The notes beneath the pieces are model-generated. The model was not told the origin of the DNA. It made no database searches and saw nothing but the letters and a program-made list of their open reading frames with translations. From Actinoplanes couchii (GTDB lineage Bacteria > Actinomycetota > Actinomycetes > Mycobacteriales > Micromonosporaceae), in contig NZ_BOMG01000074.1 of the NCBI RefSeq assembly GCF_016862075.1, forward strand, positions 1 to 64,000: a stretch of DNA of 64,000 bases, read 5' to 3'. The translations under genes were made by a program, and so were the position numbers. Positions 33,692-41,149 of this stretch are shown here, in pieces; the first letter of the stretch is position 1; every line of letters begins with the position of its first letter.

Positions 33692-34347
33692 GCGCCCAGC
33701 CGGTATCCGGCCCGGCGGACCGTGTGCAGCAGCGGCGGATCGCCGAGCTTGCGCCGCAACGTCATCACCGTCATGCGTACCGTGTTGGTGAAGGGGTCGG
33801 CGTTCTCGTCCCAGGCCTGTTCGAGCAGTTCCTCGGAGCTGACGATCCGCCCGCCGGCCCGCATCAGCACGTGCAGGACGGCGAACTCCTTCGACGACAG
33901 CGACAGCACCTGCCCGTCGCGGGACACGGTGTGCCGGGTGCTGTCCAGCACGATCCCGTCCTGTTCCAGGACCGGCGGCAGCGCCGGGGCACTGCGCCGG
34001 GACAGCGCGAGCACCCGGGCGGCGAGTTCGGCGAACGCGAACGGCTTCGTCAGGTAGTCGTCGGCACCGAGCCCGAGCCCCTCGACCCGGTCGCGGATGC
34101 CGGCGGCGGCGGTCAGCAGCAGGATCTTGGTGGTGGCGCCGGAGTCGACGATCCACCGGCACAGCTCGTCCCCGGTGCGCCCCGGCATGTCCCGATCGAG
34201 GACGGCCACGTCATAACGGTTGACACCCAGACGGTCAAAGGCTGCTTCGCCGTCGTACGCCACATCGACGGCCATCGAGAGCCGCCGCAGGCCCTGGGCC
34301 ACCGTGTCGGCCAACAGTCGTTCGTCGTCGGCCACCAGCACGCGCAT
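33688..34347 (-). CDS. Response regulator, OmpR/PhoB family
   Basis: 219 residues: receiver with DDE (7-9), Asp about residue 51 in VAVLDRDMPG, Thr in LLTA and Lys in LTKPF. The OmpR-type winged helix follows (LSSKEFAVLHVLMRAGG, then VRMTVMTLRRKLGDP). It is the first gene of the pair with the downstream kinase. A perfect 18-bp inverted repeat lies 40 bp upstream. The divergent neighbour is a membrane-anchored trypsin-like protease, a possible target. Confidence 0.93.
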   Translation of the reverse strand: MRVLVADDERLLADTVAQGLRRLSMAVDVAYDGEAAFDRLGVNRYDVAVLDRDMPGRTGDELCRWIVDSGATTKILLLTAAAGIRDRVEGLGLGADDYLTKPFAFAELAARVLALSRRSAPALPPVLEQDGIVLDSTRHTVSRDGQVLSLSSKEFAVLHVLMRAGGRIVSSEELLEQAWDENADPFTNTVRMTVMTLRRKLGDPPLLHTVRRAGYRLGA

Positions 34348-34387
34348 TCGTCCCCTTTTCGACGGCTCCCCGTCGTTCAGGCTCGCA

Positions 34388-34405
34388 CACCGTTCGTCAA
34401 CGGTG
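34388..34405. promoter_or_regulatory. Perfect 7-bp inverted repeat between regulator and protease
   Basis: CACCGTT (34388-34394) and AACGGTG (34399-34405) are perfect complements around CGTC. It lies between the divergent response regulator and protease genes, 41 bp from the regulator start and 75 bp from the protease start. It is either an operator or a small RNA hairpin; nothing decides. Confidence 0.45.
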
Positions 34406-34479
34406 GATAAGGACGGCGATGACGTTCCCCCGACGGTCCACCGGGAACCATCGATGCGTCCTGCCGATCGACCGTACGG

Positions 34480-35406
34480 ATGGCCCCCTTGATCAAGAAT
34501 CTCACGGTTCTCCTGGCCGTACTCGTGACCACGCTGGCCTTCCCCCGCCCCGCCGCGGCGATCGCCAACGGCGAGGACGCCCGGGACGGCGACTACCGGT
34601 TCTCGGTCCTGCTGACCATGACCGGCCTGCCCGCGGACGACGGCGGCACCCGGGACAGCTCTTGCTCCGGGGCCCTGATCGCACCGCGCTGGGTGATCAC
34701 CGCCGGACACTGTTTCCGGGACGCCGACGGCCGCAAGGTGAGCCGGACCGTCGCCGAGAAGACCACCGCCGTCGTCGGCCGGTCCGACCTGTCCGGCACC
34801 GGCGGCCAGGAGGCGCAGGTGGTCGACGTCCACCAGGCCGACGACACCGACGTGGCCCTCGCGGAGTTGTCCGCCGACATCACCGGCATCACCCCGATCC
34901 GGCTGTCGGACACCCCGGCCGTCTCCGGCGAGACGCTGCGGCTGACCGGTTTCGGTCTGGTCACCGACGCGTCGGGCCTGGTCCCGGCGACCCGGATGCA
35001 GACCGGCCTGTTCACCGTGAACGCCGTCGGCGACACCCTGGTCGAGGCATCGGGCACCGCGCCGCGCCCGGACACCAGCCCGTGCCCGCACGACTCCGGC
35101 GGCCCGTACTTCCGCGAGACGCCCGGCGGCGAGCCGGCCCTGGTGGCGGTGGTCAGCACCGGCCCCGGCTGCCCGCACCCCGGCCCCGACTTCAGCGCGC
35201 GCGTCGACACCCTGGCCGGCTGGATCGCCGACACCACGTCGGACCGCCCCGGTTTCCCGTTCCTGCCCTTACCGTTTCTGATCGCGCTCCCGGCGGTGGC
35301 CCTCGCCCTGGTCGCGCTGCTGGTGTGGCAGTCCACCACCCGGCGGTCCACCGCCCGGCAGTCCGGCGCCCGGCGGTCTACCGCCCGGCTTCCAGGACGG
35401 CCTTGA
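34480..35406 (+). CDS. Trypsin-like serine protease with C-terminal membrane anchor
   Basis: 308 residues: signal peptide (1-26, PRPAAAIANGE with the mature N-terminus of a classic trypsin zymogen), then a chymotrypsin-fold domain. His77 is in TAGHC, Asp124 in TDVAL and Ser206 in CPHDSGGP. Cys pairs fit the trypsin disulfides. After residue 250 a proline-rich spacer and one hydrophobic helix (IALPAVALALVALLVW) predict anchoring with the protease outside. The last 25 residues are basic and repeated (STTRR, STARQ, SGARR, STARL). It overlaps the convergent SRPBCC gene by 29 bp. It lies divergent from a two-component system. Confidence 0.88.
   Translation: MAPLIKNLTVLLAVLVTTLAFPRPAAAIANGEDARDGDYRFSVLLTMTGLPADDGGTRDSSCSGALIAPRWVITAGHCFRDADGRKVSRTVAEKTTAVVGRSDLSGTGGQEAQVVDVHQADDTDVALAELSADITGITPIRLSDTPAVSGETLRLTGFGLVTDASGLVPATRMQTGLFTVNAVGDTLVEASGTAPRPDTSPCPHDSGGPYFRETPGGEPALVAVVSTGPGCPHPGPDFSARVDTLAGWIADTTSDRPGFPFLPLPFLIALPAVALALVALLVWQSTTRRSTARQSGARRSTARLPGRP
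35332..35391 (+). repeat. 4 x 15-bp tandem array at the protease 3' end
   Basis: Units start at 35332, 35347, 35362 and 35377, encoding STTRR, STARQ, SGARR and STARL. Each matches the pattern TCCACCGCCCGGCGG with one to three changes. It covers the cytoplasmic tail after the membrane helix and ends 12 bp before the stop codon. It also overlaps the last codons of the opposing SRPBCC gene. Confidence 0.85.
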
Positions 35407-35782
35407 TCTCCTGGATCCCGATCTCGACCCGCGGCCGGACCAGGGCGGCGGCCGGGTGCGGGAGGACGTCGGTGGTCCAGACGAGGCGGCTGTGCTCACC
35501 GTCCTCGAAAACCTGAAAGGCCGCATGATGGTACGTCAGGGGAAGGCGCTGCCCATCGGTGACGGTGTAGGCCATCCGCCGCAGCTCATGGTCGACGGCG
35601 AGAACGAGCTCCCGGACCAGATGCCCGTCCGGCATGGTCAGAACCCGGACGTCCCCGTCCATGACGACGTCGGCAACCCGCCCCGGCAACATCCGCCGGT
35701 GCACGTTCCCCACGTCCGAGACGGCGTCCCAGACCACCGCAGCCGAAGCCGCAACCCCGACCGCCACACTGACAGTTGCCAC
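35378..35782 (-). CDS. SRPBCC (START-like) family protein
   Basis: 134 residues from GTG 35782 (VATVSVAVGVAASAAVVWDA), preceded by GGGGGAATC; the frame upstream is not conserved. The fold is the helix-grip SRPBCC type: SAAVVWDAVSDVGN at the start, then alternating strands and a long C-terminal helix (RVEIGIQEIKAVLEAG). Such proteins bind hydrophobic ligands or act in polyketide/lipid processing. The specific ligand is unknown. The 3' end overlaps the protease gene, and its stop lies within the last 15-bp repeat unit. Confidence 0.72.
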   Translation of the reverse strand: MATVSVAVGVAASAAVVWDAVSDVGNVHRRMLPGRVADVVMDGDVRVLTMPDGHLVRELVLAVDHELRRMAYTVTDGQRLPLTYHHAAFQVFEDGEHSRLVWTTDVLPHPAAALVRPRVEIGIQEIKAVLEAGR

Positions 35783-35857
35783 GATTCCCCCGTTCGATGC
35801 GGTACCGGAGGACCATAACGGACCGATTCTGACCGCAATCGTGGGCAGGCTGGGGGC

Positions 35858-36271
35858 ATGACTCCTGATCGCTCGGGTTCCCGCATCGACCACCTCAACG
35901 TCGCCGTCCCGGACCTGGCGGCCGCGGTCGCCTTCTACGAACCGGTGCTGGCCGCCATCGGCATCACGAAGATGCTGCAGATCCCGCCGAACGCCAGGCC
36001 CCACCAGCCGACCGCGATGACGGGTTTCGGCCTGGCCGGGGTGAAGCCCTACTTCTGGCTCATCGACGGCGGCACGGTCGGCTCCAACATGCACCTGGCC
36101 TTCACGGTGGAGACCCGAGAAGCGGTGACCGATTTCCACCACGCGGCCCTGAAAGCCGGAGCCACCGACCTGCACCCACCGGCGGTACACCCCGAATACC
36201 ACGACGACTACTACGGAGCCTTCGTCCTCGACCCACACGGCATCAACCTGGAAGCCGTCTGCCACCACTGA
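35858..36271 (+). CDS. VOC/glyoxalase superfamily protein
   Basis: 137 residues with paired beta-alpha-beta-beta-beta modules. Metal-type ligands are visible as His12 in RIDHLNVAV, His in HLAFTVE and Glu in NLEAVCHH. The family covers glyoxalase I, fosfomycin resistance proteins and extradiol dioxygenases. The sequence is of the type called glyoxalase/bleomycin resistance-like. Substrate unknown. Its stop lies 6 bp from the end of the convergent mannose-6-phosphate isomerase gene. Confidence 0.82.
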   Translation: MTPDRSGSRIDHLNVAVPDLAAAVAFYEPVLAAIGITKMLQIPPNARPHQPTAMTGFGLAGVKPYFWLIDGGTVGSNMHLAFTVETREAVTDFHHAALKAGATDLHPPAVHPEYHDDYYGAFVLDPHGINLEAVCHH

Positions 36272-36277
36272 CGACTG

Positions 36278-37225
36278 TCAGAGGGCTCCGGTCAGGTGGA
36301 TCAGTTCGAGGTCGCCGTAGAGGCGTGCCGGGCCGGACTCGTACGGGATGAGCAGGGTTTCTCCGGTCTTGATCTTCAGGCCTTCGGTGGGGGTGGTCAG
36401 GCGGCCCCGGCCGGAGACGGCCACCGCGATCGCGAAGGACTGCGGGACCAGGTCGCCTCCCCGGTAGCGGGTGGCGCGGAAGAACGGGTCTGCGGAGTCG
36501 GGTAGGAGGTGGTCGGTGCCTTTCAGGGTTTCGAGGCGGGTGGGGGTCCAGGCGGTGCGGTCCACGCACTGCAGGGCCAGGTCGTAGCCCAGGCCCAGGT
36601 GGCCTCCGGTCAGGGCGAAGCCCTCGTACTCCAGCAGGACCGAGAAGTCTGTCGGCTCCTGGACCTCCACCAGGAGGATTCCGTCGCCGATGGCGTGTGG
36701 CACCCCGGCGGGGCACAGGATGGCGTCGCCGGCGGACACCGGGATGCGGTTGGTGGCGGCCAGCATCTCGGTGGTCTGCTGGGCTGCCACCCAACCCGCC
36801 AGCTCCTCCGGCTCCACGTCCCGGGCGAAACCCAGGTGGACGTAGGCGTCCGGTCTGGCGTCCACGATCACCCAGGCCTCGGTTTTTCCGTACGGGCTGG
36901 CCAGATGGTCCGTGGCGAAACGCCGGTCGGGGTGTACGTGCAGGGGCAGTCGCTGGCCGGCGTCCAGGAGTTTCACCAGCACACCGGTGTCGTCGCGGCC
37001 GGGGCCCAGCCAGCGGGCGGGTTCGGCGGCTATCGCGTCGGTCAGCAGGATTCCGTCGGGCAGGGTGGTCAGGCCGGACGGGTGCAGGTCGTGGCGGGCG
37101 GTGGTGGAGCCGACCCAGTCCTCGGGGCGGTCGGGCAGACCCTCCTCACCACGGAACGCGGCTATCCGGCCGGCACCGGAGTAGAAGGTCTCGGGCTGGT
37201 TGGCCGGCAGTTTCAGGATGCTCAC
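36278..37225 (-). CDS. manA: Class I mannose-6-phosphate isomerase
   Basis: 315 residues of the type I phosphomannose isomerase cupin fold. Zinc ligands are in LHVHPD (about residue 98) and PHAIGDG, with TEAWVIVDA as the family motif. It would interconvert mannose-6-phosphate and fructose-6-phosphate. It is the last gene of the sugar module and overlaps the kinase gene by 4 bp (ATGA). It is shorter than the 390-residue E. coli enzyme, as usual for Bacillus-type members. It feeds fructose-6-phosphate to the kinase and aldolase of the same operon. Confidence 0.85.
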   Translation of the reverse strand: MSILKLPANQPETFYSGAGRIAAFRGEEGLPDRPEDWVGSTTARHDLHPSGLTTLPDGILLTDAIAAEPARWLGPGRDDTGVLVKLLDAGQRLPLHVHPDRRFATDHLASPYGKTEAWVIVDARPDAYVHLGFARDVEPEELAGWVAAQQTTEMLAATNRIPVSAGDAILCPAGVPHAIGDGILLVEVQEPTDFSVLLEYEGFALTGGHLGLGYDLALQCVDRTAWTPTRLETLKGTDHLLPDSADPFFRATRYRGGDLVPQSFAIAVAVSGRGRLTTPTEGLKIKTGETLLIPYESGPARLYGDLELIHLTGAL

Positions 37226-38433
37226 GGGGTCTCCTCCGACGATGACCGGGCCACGGCTGTCAGGAAGCCGCCGACAAAAGTGTCGCCCAGGCCGACCGTG
37301 GTGGGGTTCCGGACGTCCAGGGCGAATGCCGGGACACAGTGGACCCGGCTGCCCAGCAGCTGCTCCAGATCTGCCGCGAACGTGACCGATGCGGATCGGC
37401 GTGGGCGGCTGCGCAGCTCGGCCACGTCGGCGTCGGTGAAGTCGTCGCCGTGGCCGTAGCGGACGGCTGCCGTCACGGTGCCCAGGTCCAGGGCGATGGC
37501 CCAGGTCACGGCATGGTCGCCGTACGCCAGGGCCCAGTACTTGGTGTGCAGCACCAGCGTCGGCGCGGGGATCAGCGTGGACAGCTCGGCCAGGGCGTCG
37601 GCGATGTCCGTGGGCGAGAGCAGGTCCACCGTACGGCCGAGGTGGTTCTGCATCTCGTCCTCGTTGAGCCCGTAGACGTCGATCGTGTCCAGCAGCGCCG
37701 AACGGACCCGGCTGCTGAAGGCCGGCTCGTGGTAGGCGGCGTCCTCGAAGTAGGTCACCGCCCCGGCCGGCAGGTGCAGCATGTGCGCGCGCAGCCGGGC
37801 CATCCGCTTGTCGAGTTCGTCCCGGTCGCGCATGGCGTTGAAGCCGGAGATCAGGAAGACGTGGGCGCCGGCGAGCCGCGGCCCGAGTTCGTCGGTGAGC
37901 AGCATGGCGCTGTTGGCCGGGTCGTTGACGTAGATCAGGCGGTTCGGGAAGGGCGCGGTGACGTCGATGTCACCGGCCCGGACGTGCAGGCCCCGGTCGT
38001 ACTGGACGATCAGGTGCGGGTAGGTGGTGTCCTCGGTGCCGCTGTTGATCCACTCGGTGCCGGCCGGCAGCAGGCGCCGGAACGTGTCGTTGACGCTGAC
38101 CAGGTGCATCGTGGACGGCACACCCAGCCGGCTCATCAGGATTCCGGCCCGCACCGACGTGCCCCCGAGTGTCGCGCGGTGCGGGTAACGGTTGGCGAAA
38201 CTTTCCAGGGCCGCGGCGGAGGCGACGTAGTGCTCGCCGCCGCCACCACGGGCCACGTAGGAGAGGATCGACACCACGAGGTCCCGTTCACTGGTCACCG
38301 CGGTCGGCGACGACAGCTCCGCGGCGGTGACGCCGTACTCGGTGACCAGTTGTTCCAGGACGCCGGCGGTCAGTCTCAGCTCGTAGTCGACACAGCCGCC
38401 GAGGCCCAGGACTACACGGGACGCGTCAGCCAT
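37222..38433 (-). CDS. ADP-dependent phosphofructokinase/glucokinase-family sugar kinase
   Basis: 403 residues related to the ADP-specific PFK/glucokinase family (ribokinase-like fold). The C-terminal catalytic motif NPTTVGLGDTFVGGF contains the Asp base (GxGD). The nucleotide part includes VLHTKYWALAYG. Archaeal members use ADP; bacterial relatives are not well characterised, so the donor here is unknown. In its operon it lies between an aldolase (1-bp gap upstream) and ManA (4-bp overlap). That supports phosphorylation of a hexose or hexose phosphate made from an imported sugar. Confidence 0.78.
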   Translation of the reverse strand: MADASRVVLGLGGCVDYELRLTAGVLEQLVTEYGVTAAELSSPTAVTSERDLVVSILSYVARGGGGEHYVASAAALESFANRYPHRATLGGTSVRAGILMSRLGVPSTMHLVSVNDTFRRLLPAGTEWINSGTEDTTYPHLIVQYDRGLHVRAGDIDVTAPFPNRLIYVNDPANSAMLLTDELGPRLAGAHVFLISGFNAMRDRDELDKRMARLRAHMLHLPAGAVTYFEDAAYHEPAFSSRVRSALLDTIDVYGLNEDEMQNHLGRTVDLLSPTDIADALAELSTLIPAPTLVLHTKYWALAYGDHAVTWAIALDLGTVTAAVRYGHGDDFTDADVAELRSRPRRSASVTFAADLEQLLGSRVHCVPAFALDVRNPTTVGLGDTFVGGFLTAVARSSSEETP

Positions 38434-38434
38434 C

Positions 38435-39298
38435 TCAGTACAGCGATGCCTTGCCGGCGGCGCCGAACAGCTCGATCTTGTGCGCGGCGACCACGTTCAT
38501 CGCCTCGATGCAGGCCGGCTGGATGGCGTTGGGCTCGCGGGTCTTCGGGTCGTCGCCGAGGATCTCGCGCATCTTCTGGTGGTAGGCGACCTTGATGTCC
38601 GTCGAGATGTTGATCTTGTTGATGCCGATCCGGGCGGCCTCCCGGATCTCGTCGTCCGGGTTGTTCGAGCCGCCGTGCAGGACCAGCGGGATCTGCACCC
38701 GGCTCTTGATCTCCTTGAGCAGGTCCAGCTTCAGCTCCGGCTTGAGGTGCGCCGGGTAGAAGCCATGGAACGTGCCGATCGCGATCGCCAGGCTGTCCAC
38801 GCCGGTCTGCTCGACGAAGGTGACCGCGTCGTCCGGGTCGGTGTAGATGATGGTGGCGGAGCCACCCTCGGCGTAGCTGTCGTTGGCGCCGATGGTGCCC
38901 AGCTCGCCCTCGACCGAGACGCCCAGGACGTGCGCCGCGTCGACGACCTTCCTGGAGATCGCCACGTTCTCGTCGAACGGCTTCATCGAGGCGTCGATCA
39001 TCACCGAGGTGAAGCCGAACTGGAACGCCTCGAGCATCTGCTCGTAGGTGGCGCCGTGGTCCCAGTGGATCGCGATCGGCACGCTCGAGCGGTGGGCGCG
39101 CTCGGCGATCGCCTTGACCAGGTCGCGGCCGATGTGCGAGACCTCGTCCGGGTGGATCGCGACGAGCAGCGGAGCGTTCGTCTCCTCGCTGATCTCCACG
39201 ATGCCCTTGAACATCGCCCAGTCGCTGATGTTGAAGGCGGGCACGGCGAAACCGTGCTCGTTGGCGACGTCGAGGATCGCCTTGCCGGTGGTCAGCAT
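38435..39298 (-). CDS. Class II fructose/tagatose-bisphosphate aldolase
   Basis: 287 residues from ATG 39298, preceded by AAGGAG. Class II zinc aldolase motifs are present: HWDHG (zinc His and catalytic Asp), EGELGTIG, IGTFHGFYP and VLHGGSNNPD, in the GatY/KbaY/FbaA order. It would cleave fructose- or tagatose-1,6-bisphosphate to DHAP and glyceraldehyde-3-phosphate. With the kinase and ManA it completes the route from an imported hexose to triose phosphates. It follows the permeases by 35 bp. Confidence 0.88.
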   Translation of the reverse strand: MLTTGKAILDVANEHGFAVPAFNISDWAMFKGIVEISEETNAPLLVAIHPDEVSHIGRDLVKAIAERAHRSSVPIAIHWDHGATYEQMLEAFQFGFTSVMIDASMKPFDENVAISRKVVDAAHVLGVSVEGELGTIGANDSYAEGGSATIIYTDPDDAVTFVEQTGVDSLAIAIGTFHGFYPAHLKPELKLDLLKEIKSRVQIPLVLHGGSNNPDDEIREAARIGINKINISTDIKVAYHQKMREILGDDPKTREPNAIQPACIEAMNVVAAHKIELFGAAGKASLY

Positions 39299-39333
39299 CT
39301 CGTGTTTCTCCTTGTTACTAGGGGTGTGCGGGG

Positions 39334-40176
39334 TCAGGCCTTGACGGCGCCGGCGGTCAGGCCGCCGATGAATCGCCGCTGGAAGATGAGGAACAGGACC
39401 AGGACGGGAATCGATCCGAGGATGCTCATCGCCATCATCTGGTTCCACTCGTACGAGTGCTGGCCCATCAGGAGCTGGATACCGATCGGGACGGTGCGCA
39501 TCTCGTCGGTACGGGTCAGCGCCAGGGCGAACAGGTACTCGTTCCACGAGATCATGAAGGTGTAGACGCCGACCGCGATCAGCCCGGGAACCGAGATCGG
39601 CACCAGGATCCGCCACAGTGCGGTCCAGCCGTTGCCGCCGTCGACCTTGACGGACTCGTCGAGTTCCTTCGGCAGGGTGTTCAGATAGGCGGTGATCATG
39701 ATGATCGCGTACGGCAGCGTGAACACCATGTGGGTGAGGATCAGTCCGGGATAGGTGTCGTACAGGCCGAGCGCGACGACGAGCCCGAAGTACGGGATGA
39801 CCAGCGTGATCGGCGGCACCGCCTGGACGCTGACGATGACCGCGTTGATCGTCCTGGAGCCGGGGAACGTGAAGCGGCTGAACGCGTACCCGGCGAGAAT
39901 GGCCACCAGCAGTGTCAGGACGGTGACCGAGCCGGCGACGATGTAGCTGTTGAGGAAGAACTGGAGCTGGGCCGGATCGGTCAGGATCGCGGTGTACGCG
40001 TCGAACGAGAAGCTGTCGGTGATCAGCTGCGGCGGGTTCTGGAACACCTCACCGTTGCTCTTCAGCGAGGTGGACAGCATCCACAGCACGGGCAGTGCGG
40101 CGAACAGCCCACCGAGCACGAGCCCGGTGATGACGCCGGCCTTGGCCAGGGTGCGGCGGGTCTGGACGGAGGCCAT
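39334..40176 (-). CDS. Sugar ABC transporter permease (MalG type)
   Basis: 280 residues, six helices, EAA loop with ELDESVKVDGGNGWTALWRI. It pairs with the upstream MalF-type subunit, from which it is separated by 3 bp. The N-terminal stretch MASVQTRRTLAKAGV is cytoplasmic. It is part of the operon for import and breakdown of an unknown hexose. Confidence 0.92.
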   Translation of the reverse strand: MASVQTRRTLAKAGVITGLVLGGLFAALPVLWMLSTSLKSNGEVFQNPPQLITDSFSFDAYTAILTDPAQLQFFLNSYIVAGSVTVLTLLVAILAGYAFSRFTFPGSRTINAVIVSVQAVPPITLVIPYFGLVVALGLYDTYPGLILTHMVFTLPYAIIMITAYLNTLPKELDESVKVDGGNGWTALWRILVPISVPGLIAVGVYTFMISWNEYLFALALTRTDEMRTVPIGIQLLMGQHSYEWNQMMAMSILGSIPVLVLFLIFQRRFIGGLTAGAVKA

Positions 40177-40179
40177 GTC

Positions 40180-41085
40180 TCACCGCTCCCGTTGTGAACG
40201 AACGTAGAAGAAGGCCAGGATCATGGTGAGGAGCAGGACGATCACCGCCGCGGCGGACGCCGTCGCGAACTCGTACTCGCTGAAGGCCTGTTTGTAGACG
40301 TACGTGCTGAGCATCTCGGTGGTGTTCAGCGGTCCGCCGCCGGTCGTCATCCAGATCAGCGCGAACTGCTGGGACGTCCAGATCAGGTCGAGCACCGCCA
40401 TGCTGATGATCACCGGCTTGAGCTGCGGCAGGGTCACGTGCCGGAACCGCTGCCACCAGGTGGTGCCGTCGACCGAGGCGGCCTCGTACAGGTCGGCCGG
40501 GATGCCCTGCAGACCGGCCAGCAGGCTGATCATGAAGAACGGGTAGCCGGACCAGACGTTCACGAAGGTGACCGCCCAGAGCGCGATGTCCGGGTCGGAG
40601 AACCAGCCGATCCCCTCCTGGACCACACCGAGGGTCTGCAGGATGTAGTTGACGACGCCGGCCGGGTCGAGCAGCAGCCGCCAGATCACCGCGATGACCG
40701 CGATGGTGAACAGCCACGGGAGGATGTAGACGATCCGGAAGATCGCCTTGGTGACGCCACTGAGCAGCTTGGTGTTCAGCATCATCGCGAAGGTGAGCCC
40801 GAGGACCAGGTGCGCGACGGTGCTGACCGAGATGAAGATCGCGGTGTTCTTCAGCGCGGCGATGAAGTCGGGGTCGGTGAGGACCTTGGTGTAGTTGGCG
40901 AAACCGGCGAAGACCGGGTTCGCGGTGACGATCACGTTGTCCCGTAGCGAGTAGCTGATCACCATGACGATCGGGATGACCATCAGGACGAAGATCAGCA
41001 GCAGCGTCGGTGACAGGTAACCGAAGGGGATCAGGCTCCGGAGCCGGCCGGAACGGGGCACGGCGGGGGCGGCCTTCGTAGTCAT
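40180..41085 (-). CDS. Sugar ABC transporter permease (MalF type)
   Basis: 301 residues from ATG 41085 (MTTKAAPAVPRSGRLRSLIP), chosen because AAGGAGA lies just upstream; an ATG 60 bp earlier would put the hairpin partly inside the gene. Six helices and the EAA loop (LYEAASVDGTTWWQRFRHVT) are visible. It follows the binding protein across 64 bp that hold a strong stem-loop, which may set its lower expression. Confidence 0.92.
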   Translation of the reverse strand: MTTKAAPAVPRSGRLRSLIPFGYLSPTLLLIFVLMVIPIVMVISYSLRDNVIVTANPVFAGFANYTKVLTDPDFIAALKNTAIFISVSTVAHLVLGLTFAMMLNTKLLSGVTKAIFRIVYILPWLFTIAVIAVIWRLLLDPAGVVNYILQTLGVVQEGIGWFSDPDIALWAVTFVNVWSGYPFFMISLLAGLQGIPADLYEAASVDGTTWWQRFRHVTLPQLKPVIISMAVLDLIWTSQQFALIWMTTGGGPLNTTEMLSTYVYKQAFSEYEFATASAAAVIVLLLTMILAFFYVRSQRER

Positions 41086-41101
41086 TGCTGTCTCCTTGAT
41101 C

Positions 41102-41135
41102 GGGCGCCGCATCGGGCGAGACCGGTGCGGCGCCC
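41102..41135 (-). promoter_or_regulatory. Intercistronic stem-loop after the binding-protein gene
   Basis: GGGCGCCGCA (41102-41111) and TGCGGCGCCC (41126-41135) are perfect 10-bp complements around 14 nt. It sits in the gap between the binding protein and the first permease. Such hairpins in sugar ABC operons protect the upstream mRNA and reduce downstream expression, giving excess binding protein. No U-run follows, so full termination is unlikely. Confidence 0.65.
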
Positions 41136-41149
41136 TGCCGAACAACCGA

